DNA of 39,085 nucleotides from Bacillus sp. FJAT-29937 (GTDB lineage: Bacteria; Bacillota; Bacilli; Bacillales; Cytobacillaceae): contig NZ_LMAS01000007.1 of NCBI RefSeq assembly GCF_001509555.1, positions 171,781 through 210,865 on the forward strand. Reading direction: 5' to 3'. This document shows, piece by piece, positions 16,192-23,826 of this stretch. A model generated the notes under the pieces. The model searched no databases. It saw nothing but the letters and a program-made list of their open reading frames with translations, and was not told where the DNA came from. The first letter of the stretch is position 1, and each line of letters begins with the position of its first letter. A program made the position numbers and the translations under genes.

Positions 16192-16252
16192 TAGACACCT
16201 ATATATAAATATGTTAGATTAATAGTAAATTAATCCAATAGGAGGTAATACT

Positions 16253-17488
16253 ATGAAAGTTGCAAAATTAAACTACGAAATGGCCAATGACAATGGAAAC
16301 TCCAAACAAAAGGCAATTATCAACGATGAATATTTCTTACAGCCCAATGTACACACTAAAATACTTCAGCCAAATATACCTGGTGTAAAACCATTAGATT
16401 TAGCAGTTGAACAAATATTAGATAATTTAGTTATAAACGTAATGTCTAATAGCCTTAAGCAAGCAAATCATGGAAACTATTTAATTGGTACTGCCTCTTT
16501 AGCTGATAATAAAAAGCAGCCAAAAGCAATGAGAGCAGGAAAAGATTTAAAATCTGATAGTGACCTGCCATTAATAAATACATTAGGACTAATTGCTGGT
16601 AAAGCTGTAAAAGATGTATATCAATCCAAAGGCGAGTTACCAAACCGTATTGAAGTAAAGGTTGATATGGTTACTGCTTTGCCAGTTTCAGAGATTGCTC
16701 ATGATTTTAAAAACAGAGAGAAATTTAGAAATAAATTTACTGAACATGAACATCAAGTTGTTGTATACATAACTCAAACTGTTGCAGTAAAGGTGGACAT
16801 AAAGTTCGATTTTGTTTTCGTTATAGAAGAAGGGGTTACAGCATTATTTTCAATTATGGGGAACAAGGGGCGAACTACTAAACTAATTGAAGCCTTAAAA
16901 GAGCAGAACGATTCAAGCCTTGTCGCAGATATAGACTTAAAAAAGCTTATGGATATGACTATTCTGCATGTAGAGCCTGGAGACGGTACAACAGAATTGT
17001 GTATAACAAAAGGGTACAATTATCTTGAACAATACGCACTGGGACTATCAGTTGGTGCTGCTTATGCTATGGACGAGGCACGGGAAGTGTTTCAGAAAGA
17101 AGAAAACATGAATATTGCAAGACAAAAGTTCTCTGAATTTGTAGAGCAGCCAGAAAAGCATCCTGAATACCATCAGATTGCTAAAGGTTATGTAGATCAG
17201 ACAGTAGGTACTTTAGTTGAACAGCTCATGGATGCTATTAAAGGGCAGTTTGAAAGAACCTACAATGAAATTGACCTAGTGCTTGCTTACGGTGGAGGCT
17301 CGATATTAATTAAAGAAGTAATGCTGCCGGAAATTAAAGAACATCTGTCCCACATCAAAAGACCGGTTCTTGTCTTATGGGTACCAAAAGATTACGCTGT
17401 TACTATGAACGTAGATGGAATGAATCAAATCTTTAAAAACGGTATGTTCAAAAAATTAAAAGAACAAGCTTCAGCAACTCAAAAATAA
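16253..17488 (+). CDS. parM: ParM-like actin-family plasmid segregation protein
   Basis: 411 residues with ribosome binding site AGGAGG 6-8 nt from the ATG. Actin-fold motifs are visible: the phosphate-2 type motif PGDGTTEL near residue 242 and the adenosine motif LAYGGGS near residue 343. Mid-protein VTALPVSE resembles the connect-1 area of ParM/Alp proteins. Such actin homologues polymerise with ATP and push plasmid copies apart through a ParR-centromere complex. The downstream gene is ParR-like, and upstream palindromes could be the centromere. The phosphate-1 loop (NGNSKQK near residue 14) is poorly conserved, so it is a divergent member. Confidence 0.85.
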   Translation: MKVAKLNYEMANDNGNSKQKAIINDEYFLQPNVHTKILQPNIPGVKPLDLAVEQILDNLVINVMSNSLKQANHGNYLIGTASLADNKKQPKAMRAGKDLKSDSDLPLINTLGLIAGKAVKDVYQSKGELPNRIEVKVDMVTALPVSEIAHDFKNREKFRNKFTEHEHQVVVYITQTVAVKVDIKFDFVFVIEEGVTALFSIMGNKGRTTKLIEALKEQNDSSLVADIDLKKLMDMTILHVEPGDGTTELCITKGYNYLEQYALGLSVGAAYAMDEAREVFQKEENMNIARQKFSEFVEQPEKHPEYHQIAKGYVDQTVGTLVEQLMDAIKGQFERTYNEIDLVLAYGGGSILIKEVMLPEIKEHLSHIKRPVLVLWVPKDYAVTMNVDGMNQIFKNGMFKKLKEQASATQK

Positions 17489-17492
17489 AATG

Positions 17493-17520
17493 AAAGGTGA
17501 GGGAAACTTCACCTTTTATT
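17493..17520 (+). terminator. Weak intrinsic terminator between parM- and parR-like genes
   Basis: AAAGGTGA pairs with TCACCTTT around an 8-nt loop and is followed by a short T-rich stretch. It is 20 nt before the parR ribosome binding site, so it would set a lower level of the adaptor than of the filament protein. Confidence 0.5.
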
Positions 17521-17555
17521 AATGAAAATATAAGTTGAAAAGGAGGGGAGAGTCA

Positions 17556-18173
17556 TTGAGTAAAAAGAGAGCAACAGAACCCAAAAAAGCAGGGGATAAA
17601 CAAATGCTTTATCTGAATGATAATCAGGCAGTATTAGACTTTATTAACAAACAAAGTAATGTTTCGGATGGAGTAAGACTTGCTATTCTCTTTTTCTTAG
17701 AACACGTAGGGAATGTCGACTCCCAAATGTATTTTCCTCCGTATTTTCATAATGGTGGAAATGTTACTTCTTTTGTACGTAGTTTAATAGATAATGGTTC
17801 GATTAAACCGCCTGAAACATCGTTACTAAGCAGCAGTCCCATAATGACTAAGACAACTAGTTCTATATCCAATGAAGAACATCTGATAAACGAAATAAAA
17901 CAGATTAAAAGTACACTTAGTCAACTTCAGGTAGAAAATACACCACAAATTCATGAAACTATTGAAAAACCTACAATAAATACAATCGAAAATAAGGCCA
18001 GAAAAGACCAAGAAATTGTTGAAATACCAAAAGAAGAGTATAGAGAGCCATCTATTGCTAAAGAAAGTAAAGTGGATTTGAATGAAAGTATTAAACAACC
18101 TATGGTTACAATAAATGATGATTCAGAAGATGAACCTCCGGTACCTGATTTTTTATTAGATCGGTTAAAATAA
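17556..18173 (+). CDS. parR: ParR-like centromere-binding adaptor
   Basis: 205 residues from the TTG at 17556, which has AGGAGGGGAGA just upstream. An earlier in-frame TTG overlaps that ribosome binding site and is rejected. The basic N-terminus (SKKRATEPKKAGDK) precedes a strand-helix-helix region (DNQAVLDFINKQSNVSDGVRLAILFFLE), as in ribbon-helix-helix ParR/Alp7R proteins. The second half is acidic and low complexity (PKEEYREPSIAKES...DDSEDEPPVPDFLLDRLK), and its C-terminal tip would cap the filament. The assignment comes from position directly after the actin gene plus this layout, so the symbol is provisional. Confidence 0.65.
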   Translation: MSKKRATEPKKAGDKQMLYLNDNQAVLDFINKQSNVSDGVRLAILFFLEHVGNVDSQMYFPPYFHNGGNVTSFVRSLIDNGSIKPPETSLLSSSPIMTKTTSSISNEEHLINEIKQIKSTLSQLQVENTPQIHETIEKPTINTIENKARKDQEIVEIPKEEYREPSIAKESKVDLNESIKQPMVTINDDSEDEPPVPDFLLDRLK

Positions 18174-18200
18174 AAGGCAGCTAAGCTGCTTTTTTATTTT
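18173..18200 (+). terminator. Intrinsic terminator after the parR-like gene
   Basis: AAGGCAGC-TAA-GCTGCTT stem followed by TTTTTATTTT. It abuts the stop codon. Confidence 0.8.
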
Positions 18201-18289
18201 GTTGTAGTTTTATAAAAATGTTTGATCATTAAAACAAAGTTCGTTTTTTTAAAATAAAGACTGATAATTTCGTAATAAAGTTTGATTAA

Positions 18290-18316
18290 AAATCCTGATT
18301 AAACAGGATTTTTTTG
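18290..18316 (+). terminator. Second intrinsic terminator
   Basis: AAATCCTG-ATTAAA-CAGGATTT stem followed by a run of T. It can act on the plus strand, and its A-rich 5' flank may allow some action on the minus strand. The stretch between the two terminators (18200-18290) is AT-rich and holds no gene I can see. Confidence 0.7.
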
Positions 18317-18379
18317 TTCCGCAAACGGGTCATTTAATGGAGGAAGAATATATAGCTTGGAAATATATGGGGTGGTAAA

Positions 18380-18781
18380 ATGTGGAGTGGGGGGGATGGT
18401 AAAGTGATTCATATACTTCAATGGATTGTTTTTTTTGCTATCATAATCATAATTTACAAGCTTTATGAGTATTTTCAAGATAAAAAATACCAAAAACAAC
18501 GTTTGGAAGAAGACGTCCGAAGACAAAGCCTAGAAATCGCAAGATTAAAGGGCACAATTAATGGACAATGCCCTAGTTGTGGAAAAGAGAAAACAGAGGT
18601 ATTCATTTGTTCATGTGGGTTCGCCTACGTTGATGGAAATTATTGTTTTTCTTGCGGTAAATATTACCCCTATTCACAACTTAAAAAGGGTTTGACTATG
18701 CAGTATCTCCAGGATCCCACGATTTATGAATGTAAAGGATGCGAAGGAAAAGTTTTTAAACCCGTGGATAGGTCAATTTAA
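18380..18781 (+). CDS. Single-TM zinc-ribbon protein of unknown function
   Basis: 133 residues. One N-terminal TM helix (ILQWIVFFAIIIIIYKLYEYF, residues about 11-31) is followed by a short coiled coil and a cysteine-rich domain: CPSCG, CSCG, CFSCG and CKGCEG, enough for two zinc ribbons. Ribosome binding site GGGGTGG lies 5 nt before the ATG. It stands alone between terminators and repeat elements in the accessory region. I do not recognise the family; a membrane-tethered zinc protein is all that the sequence supports. Confidence 0.7.
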   Translation: MWSGGDGKVIHILQWIVFFAIIIIIYKLYEYFQDKKYQKQRLEEDVRRQSLEIARLKGTINGQCPSCGKEKTEVFICSCGFAYVDGNYCFSCGKYYPYSQLKKGLTMQYLQDPTIYECKGCEGKVFKPVDRSI

Positions 18782-18853
18782 CTTGAAGTAAGAAGCCTCT
18801 TTATTTTTATGGAGTTTTTTTTCTGGAAATATCAGTTTTTCTAATTTTCGTTA

Positions 18854-18922
18854 TTCCATTAAAGGGCGCTATTCTGAAATATGAATAGCGTCTTTCTTCA
18901 TGAAAAGGGCCATTTAATGGAA
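18854..18922. repeat. Palindromic repeat element, copy 1 (about 69 bp)
   Basis: Outer inverted repeat TTCCATTAAA/TTTAATGGAA encloses an inner hairpin GGCGCTATTC/GAATAGCGTC and the string CTTTCTTCATGAAAAGGGCC. The inner hairpin plus T-rich tail could also terminate transcription. A second, diverged copy lies at 19934-20007, and partial copies near 18319-18346 and 21237-21256. Confidence 0.7.
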
Positions 18923-19035
18923 CTACACATCTAAACCAAATTGAATCTTTTTGATAAATGGGAGGAAAAATTTGGACATTTATAGTAAAGTTATAGCGTG
19001 GTAATAAAATACCAGATAAATAGGAGGGGTAAAGA

Positions 19036-19536
19036 ATGAAAAATAAAAAATTATTGGTTAGTATTTTTACAGTGTTTTTGTTGATCTTTTCTTCAAGTAT
19101 GGCTTCAGCAAAAGTTATGTGGGGTAAAACCGAACTAAAACAAGGACAAATTGGTAAAGTAACGATCCTAACTAACGTCAACGCAACTAAGATAAATGAA
19201 AATACATTAACACAGGATAAGAGACTTAAAAAGGGAGAGGAATACCGAATATATAGTTATAGAGTAGTAACAGGTATAGGATATTATGGTTTAGGAGGAG
19301 GACTTTTTGTTCAAAAATCAGATTTCGTTAAATATGAAACTCCATCAAAAGCGAAGTTAGCATTGCTTGAACAGGAAGGTTCAATAAATGATGATGGTCT
19401 TGATCCAAATGCACCAACATCATTCAAAAATTGTACTGAATTAAGAAAATACTATCCTAATGGTGTCGCTTCTGACCATCCAGCATATGCACCAAAACAT
19501 GATCGAGACAATGATGGATGGGCTTGTGAAAGATAA
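19036..19536 (+). CDS. Secreted protein with C-terminal Excalibur calcium-binding domain
   Basis: 166 residues with ribosome binding site AGGAGGGG 6 nt from the ATG. A Sec signal peptide (KKLLVSIFTVFLLIFSSSMASA, cleavage after about residue 25) is followed by a small beta-rich domain of unknown type and, at residues about 128-166, an Excalibur domain: F-K-N-C-T-E-L-R-K-Y-Y-P-x-G-V, then HDRDNDGWACE, the DxDxDGxxCE calcium loop. Excalibur domains are common in exported Bacillus proteins, often with nucleases or wall functions. No nuclease domain is present here. It looks like independent accessory cargo with its own terminator. Confidence 0.85.
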   Translation: MKNKKLLVSIFTVFLLIFSSSMASAKVMWGKTELKQGQIGKVTILTNVNATKINENTLTQDKRLKKGEEYRIYSYRVVTGIGYYGLGGGLFVQKSDFVKYETPSKAKLALLEQEGSINDDGLDPNAPTSFKNCTELRKYYPNGVASDHPAYAPKHDRDNDGWACER

Positions 19537-19567
19537 AGATAATAAATAAAACTAAACTTATAAGAAG

Positions 19568-19602
19568 GAGAGTCAACAACTAGTGTTGGGTCTTTTTCTT
19601 TT
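19568..19602 (+). terminator. Intrinsic terminator after the Excalibur-domain gene
   Basis: AGAGTCAACA-ACTAG-TGTTGGGTCT stem with one mismatch and one G-U pair, followed by TTTTTCTTTT. Confidence 0.65.
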
Positions 19603-20278
19603 GTGCCTAGAAAGCTTCTGCATAGTCTAAGACATTAAATTTGCAAGTGGAGGACAAATTTAAAATCTTTATCGAAAACATACTATGAATTCATATATCG
19701 TTTTAATGAAATTATGAAGCGTGTATACTTCTATGTAATGCAGTTGTCTGTTGGGAACATTATTAATGCTTGTAAATGGATCCGCTTCATTACAAAAAAA
19801 TTCCTCTGGGAAAGCCACTATGATAGCAGCGTCAATTTCAAAGATGGATATAAATCTTACATTGTTACCCCCCTAAACAAAACAAGGGGAATCTATCTGA
19901 AGGAATTGAGCGGTAACAACCTTGTCAGTATGATTATTCGAAAATCGGGCGCTTCTCTGAAAAAAGGAAAGCGTCTTTCTTCATGAAAAGGGCCAGATTG
20001 TGGAATAACGATCTCTATAATAATTGGGTATTAATGTTAAAATATAGATAAGGTCGTGAAAAAGTAAACTTCAACTAACAGGGAGGTTAATTGAAGTAGG
20101 AATAATTAAATTATTGTTTAACTGACGGAACATTGAAAAACTTTATTGTAATAAACCTTGCAACTTAAACTGGAATGATGATAGCCATTCATAGAATAAA
20201 AAAAGTTAATTAAATATTTTAATGATAGAAAATAGAATTTTATTACAAAAAATTTTTATGAAGGAATGATAACTTACA
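19603..20278. other. Non-coding accessory stretch with a repeat element
   Basis: About 680 bp with no convincing gene. An open frame of 90 codons (19714-19986) has no ribosome binding site, and its 3' third lies in repeat copy 2, so I do not call it. The rest is AT-rich, with no hairpins I would name besides the repeat. Confidence 0.5.
19934..20007. repeat. Palindromic repeat element, copy 2 (diverged)
   Basis: Shares with copy 1 the GGGCGCTT...AAGCGTC hairpin and an exact 25-bp string ending AAAAGGGCCA. Outer flanks TTATTC/GAATAA remain inverted, so the palindromic plan is conserved although the termini differ. Confidence 0.65.
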
Positions 20279-21148
20279 ATGGAATATGAATTTGAAATGG
20301 ATTTCTACAGTGATTGGATATCTCATCTTAGAAACTTCTTAAATCAATTTGGATATATCCCTGCTACAGAAGAAAAAGATGTTAGTTTACAATACTTTAA
20401 TCTTGTTAGAAGACTTGTCCGTCCTATACCACGAAAAATACTTATTGCAAAAGAGTTTAAATGTCCTGCTAGTCTGCAATTAGGTCTTGAAATAGTCAAA
20501 GAGAAAATTGAAAAAGGTATAGATTTACGTCCTCACTTAAGCAGAAGAATATCTGATTTAAACTATGATGATGATCTCCTTAACGACTGGGATATTTACC
20601 ATTTACACTTAAGCACTGCTTTGGATACGGATGGATTTATGAAAAGAACTGGACCGGTGTTGTTTGTTCGGTTCGATGAAGATAATGCTTACTTTATTAA
20701 TGTTTTGGGACACGGAAATTGGACTAATCAAGAAATGATTCGTATTATTCATCGTAACTGGCCTAAATCAATAGAGCGCTTTAGAATTCAAGGTCTGGTT
20801 GGTCTTGAAAAGCCAGTAACGGATGAAGACATAAAATCATTTCGTTCAGCTCATGTTAATTCATTTATTGAACCGGAACCTGGCGTAATCTATGGACCAC
20901 CTGGGATGGGCCTTACAACAGGTGGAATTGGCTTTGAAGTAGTTAGGGCCAGTGAGGTTTATGCAATGATTATGAGAGATTACGAAACTATTATAAAAGA
21001 AAATATTGATGAGATTGAGAAAAAAGCAAAAGATGAAGGTAGAGAATTAGGAAAAAGGCTTTCCTTTATTTTAAAAGTAGAAGAAACTAATGTCTTTGCG
21101 TATGAAGAAAACCATAGTATTAGAGTTGATCTTGGTGAGATACCATAG
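20279..21148 (+). CDS. Conserved-looking protein of unknown function
   Basis: 289 residues; AAGGAA lies 12 nt before the ATG, a weak spacing. The middle (residues about 105-165) has the most structured core: DIYHLHLSTALD...RTGPVLFVRFD...YFINVLGHGNW...IIHRNWP. Its regularly spaced His and Trp residues suggest a compact conserved domain seen in plasmid and genomic-island proteins. A glycine-rich loop (GPPGMGLTTGGIG, about 208-220) resembles a P-loop but lacks GK[ST], so it is probably not one. The C-terminus is helical and charged. It is isolated from its neighbours by repeats and non-coding DNA. No function can be assigned. Confidence 0.65.
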   Translation: MEYEFEMDFYSDWISHLRNFLNQFGYIPATEEKDVSLQYFNLVRRLVRPIPRKILIAKEFKCPASLQLGLEIVKEKIEKGIDLRPHLSRRISDLNYDDDLLNDWDIYHLHLSTALDTDGFMKRTGPVLFVRFDEDNAYFINVLGHGNWTNQEMIRIIHRNWPKSIERFRIQGLVGLEKPVTDEDIKSFRSAHVNSFIEPEPGVIYGPPGMGLTTGGIGFEVVRASEVYAMIMRDYETIIKENIDEIEKKAKDEGRELGKRLSFILKVEETNVFAYEENHSIRVDLGEIP

Positions 21149-21236
21149 ATTGATATACAGGTTATTAAAATACCGGAGGGGCGTTAGTAAAAGAAGAACT
21201 TAGGGATTTTAGGACAGAGGCCATATTTAGTGATTC

Positions 21237-21256
21237 AATTAAAGGGCGCTTTAACG
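21237..21256. repeat. Partial copy of the palindromic repeat
   Basis: The string ATTAAAGGGCGCT matches the 5' arm of copy 1 (18859-18871); the 3' arm is absent, so it is a remnant. Confidence 0.4.
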
Positions 21257-21317
21257 GCATAAGGATCACAGAAATGAACAAACTTTTTTATAAAAGAATA
21301 AATTAAGATGGTGTATC

Positions 21318-21499
21318 TAAAATTTAGACAAGACAATAGTGGAGTTCGTAATTGTGATATGTCCCATACGTGTTTGACGAATGGTAAAGTCTAGAGCTTT
21401 GCCTTCATCATCTAACGAGACGTGTTTGTAGTCTTTCCGCAAGTTCTTTTGCTACTTCTTTTTACCTACACCTCTTGGACCAATTAGAATAACCCGCAT
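21318..21499 (-). pseudogene. Frameshifted fragment of a P-loop kinase/NTPase
   Basis: Minus-strand ATG at 21499 with GGGAG upstream encodes MRVILIGPRGVGK, a classic N-terminal Walker A strand. A one-base shift at about 21460 is then needed to continue as EVAKELAERLQT, the expected first helix; in the original frame a TAG follows at once. The continuation breaks off within about 60 codons. A start-site end of a small nucleotide or shikimate-type kinase family is the likely source, now broken by an indel and truncated. Confidence 0.6.
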
Positions 21500-22316
21500 G
21501 TGAATAATCTCCCTTTACTGATAAAATTTTACATATTCACCAACTGTAGTATATAACCCAAACATGTCCAAGGATATGTATGTTGTTTCTCTAAATAACG
21601 CCTGCACATTTAAAGTAAGTGTAACTTCCACTTAGCAGCACATGGTCACTAACAATCTATCCTTTTTCTTTCCTTAAAGTTTCCACATTTTTTTTGACGC
21701 CTCTTTTCCAAGTCAGAATCCTCTATACTTAATTATTTATAAATATAATATATAGATATTGTATAGATATAGATATTGAAAATATATTAATAAGATTAAA
21801 AAGGAACAGATCTTTATTGCAATCATTTCGTTCCTCCAGTATGCCTCCTCTATCCCGTTATTTTATTGTAAATATCCTATTTAACCCTGGGTCACATATC
21901 CACTTTTCCATAAAAAACTCTACATTGGCAGGGGAGAAGGGCGTAGTGGGTTGCAACAAAAAACTATCTGTTTGCCAAAATATGAGAACTGTATTATAAC
22001 AACCTCAAAATATACTAAGAAGCTATACTAAATTAAAATACTAAATAATAGTACTAAGCTTAGTATTTTAATTTAGTACATCATTTTAGTACGCAAATTT
22101 AGTATAAAATCCATTCATTTTTTTAGCATTTGCAAGGGTTTTGGACAAGATGACTCTTTCTACATTTTTCAACTAGTCGAGACCGCAACTCTATTACTTC
22201 CTACAGAAGTATTTCCGTAAAAATTATATTGTTGTAAATCTATGTATCTTATGCCTAAAATTGTGTTATAAAATGGACGGATTAAAAAACTGTTACATAT
22301 GAAAGGAGAATAGAGT
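21500..22316. other. AT-rich region with direct repeats and the iteron array; candidate origin or control region
   Basis: 817 bp without a credible gene. An A+T block at 21725-21800 includes two copies of ATAGATATTG 17 bp apart and could melt easily. The symmetric array of eight TACTAAR sites (own entry) lies at 22013-22104, about 210 bp before a replication-relaxation-type gene. This is where I would look for a plasmid origin, but nothing here proves it. Confidence 0.45.
22013..22104. repeat. Mirror-symmetric array of eight 7-bp sites on exact 13-bp spacing
   Basis: TACTAAR starts at 22013, 22026, 22039 and 22052; the complement YTTAGTA (one TTTAGTA variant set) starts at 22059, 22072, 22085 and 22098. 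Every step within each arm is 13 bp, and the array is symmetric about 22058/22059, where TACTAAGCTTAGTA is a perfect palindrome. A 19-bp perfect inverted repeat (TACTAAATTAAAATACTAA, 22026-22044, against 22060-22078) is nested in it. Confidence 0.9.
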
Positions 22317-23765
22317 ATGCCAGATATTTTTGGTTATTCCCTTACTAAAGCCGAGATTAGAATAATGAATTATTTATATAGAGTAAGGGGTGCTAAAGTC
22401 GAACAAATTGTAAGAGGAGTAAATTTATTTCCAACACTAACATCTAGTCAAAACACTCACAAATTCTTGCGAGCTCTTAGAATAAAGAAACTCGTAACGA
22501 ATACCGACTTACCTTCTAGTCACGAAAAATTATATTATTTAAGCGGCGATGGCTATTACCTAGCAAAACTTCTTAAACTTAATACAACTAAGATTAAAAT
22601 TAAAGGTACTGGTTTTCATAATGATGTTGGTCATTTTGCTTACAATCAGTATGTACCTCCAAAAGTTTACACATCACATTTTTTAATGCATGTTGATTTT
22701 GATCTAATCATTCGTGATTTGGATAAGCGTAATAGATGGAATTTCAAGCTGAAGAAGGGAAAAGCGTCTATTAAAAGGATGACGAACATATGTGCCCTTA
22801 TTAATAAAAAAAGAAAATTGAAAGCTAATACATTTAGAATAGCGAACATACGTGCGTTTGTGAGTAAAACAAAGCTTAGAGAGTTATCAAGGAAATTATT
22901 GAAAACTGAAAATGTCATCAAGTATAGGGACAATATGCACTCCGAGAGAAAATTAGAAGTTAATGTAAAAGGCAATAAACATGCTTTTTATTTACGCCCC
23001 GATGGGGAAGTGTTCATAAACAACCGACAATATTTTATTGAGTATGACCTTTCAACTGAAAGAAGGAAGGCTCTGATTGAGAAATTCAAAGGATATAAAA
23101 GATATTTTGATTCACTTAAAAAGGAAAATAAGCCACTTCCACAAACAATCCTTTTTATTACAAATGAATTCACCCTAAGATATGGAATGCAAATAAGATG
23201 GGGTACAATAAGTTCTGCATTTTATGAAGTATTAAAGGATTATGCAACGGAAGTAAATTTGACATATAAGTCATTGGTTGATGTAAAAGCATATATGCAG
23301 CATGAAATTTCCTATCCACCTGAGTACCATTTCCCGATAATTAAGAAAGTATATGATAGGTGCATTGCCAATAAACAAACAATCCTAGGGAATAGCACTG
23401 GAACACTTGGCCATCTTTTATATTCTTTTACTAGGGCAGAAGATTCCCAAATCCCAGATTATAAGCATCCTCTTTATTTACATGTAAAGGTAGAAGGATG
23501 TGAAACAAGGGGATGGATGATTGCACACCAAATTAAAAAACAATACGAGGATGAAAAGACCTTAAAAAAAGGCACGCTTTATAAATTTAAAGAGATTATT
23601 CCTGTTTTCTCATTTTTAAGTGCCATCCCCGAACAAGTAGGAGTTCCTATTTTGGAACCTTTCAAAGATTATTTTGAGTCTGGCTATATATTTAATTTAA
23701 CTAAGCAAACTATCCAAGAGGAACAGATCACATTACCAGATAAAAGGTTAGTTGACATATATTAG
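22317..23765 (+). CDS. Replication-relaxation family (Replic_Relax-like) protein
   Basis: 482 residues with ribosome binding site AAAGGAG 7-9 nt upstream. The N-terminal winged HTH (LTKAEIRIMNYLYRVRGAKVEQI...LRALRIKKLV) is at residues about 8-75. From about residue 226 comes the family's nuclease-like core RPDGEVFINNRQYFIEYDLS, where RPD...E-Y-D matches the R-P-D...E-x-D pattern of Replic_Relax proteins (a PD-(D/E)XK-like fold). Such proteins are encoded near plasmid replication and mobilisation genes in Gram-positive bacteria; their exact activity is poorly known. An array of symmetric binding sites lies about 210 bp upstream and may be its target. A second family member is encoded at 28075-29217. 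Confidence 0.68.
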   Translation: MPDIFGYSLTKAEIRIMNYLYRVRGAKVEQIVRGVNLFPTLTSSQNTHKFLRALRIKKLVTNTDLPSSHEKLYYLSGDGYYLAKLLKLNTTKIKIKGTGFHNDVGHFAYNQYVPPKVYTSHFLMHVDFDLIIRDLDKRNRWNFKLKKGKASIKRMTNICALINKKRKLKANTFRIANIRAFVSKTKLRELSRKLLKTENVIKYRDNMHSERKLEVNVKGNKHAFYLRPDGEVFINNRQYFIEYDLSTERRKALIEKFKGYKRYFDSLKKENKPLPQTILFITNEFTLRYGMQIRWGTISSAFYEVLKDYATEVNLTYKSLVDVKAYMQHEISYPPEYHFPIIKKVYDRCIANKQTILGNSTGTLGHLLYSFTRAEDSQIPDYKHPLYLHVKVEGCETRGWMIAHQIKKQYEDEKTLKKGTLYKFKEIIPVFSFLSAIPEQVGVPILEPFKDYFESGYIFNLTKQTIQEEQITLPDKRLVDIY

Positions 23766-23826
23766 ATTTACCTTCTATACTTTTATTAAATTTGCTTTGT
23801 TAAATAATATCGAAACAAACATAAAA

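Larger units (their letters stand above)
15744..16252. promoter_or_regulatory. Divergent control region / candidate centromere between regulator and parM-like gene
   Basis: 509 bp, very AT-rich, without a gene. A candidate promoter for the regulator lies on the minus strand: TTGTTA (15831-15826), 17 bp, TAAAAT (15808-15803). Two direct copies of TTTTCAGCCT (15766-15775 and 15789-15798) are 23 bp apart in its leader. Four TGAAA/TTTCA palindromes lie at 15904-15919, 16025-16040, 16058-16074 and 16101-16115 (the last a perfect TGAAATTCAATTTCA). Near the parM-like start is a 10-bp inverted repeat TATCAATACA/TGTATTGATA (16148-16157, 16170-16179), followed by another TTGATAC at 16185-16191. These are plausible binding sites for the MerR-like protein and for the ParR-like protein (centromere). 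Confidence 0.6.

Noticed and set aside
15744..16252. CRISPR-like array in the palindrome-rich region
   Set aside because: Repeats are short, variable and palindromic, without regular spacers.
19714..19986. 90-codon open frame
   Set aside because: No ribosome binding site; its 3' third is repeat copy 2; no recognisable domain.
20900..20945. P-loop in the 289-residue protein (GPPGMGLTTGG)
   Set aside because: No lysine in the GK[ST] position, and no Walker B-like strand follows at a normal distance.
21817..21999. 60-codon open frame in the candidate origin region
   Set aside because: TTG start without a ribosome binding site, low-complexity product, no similarity that I recognise.
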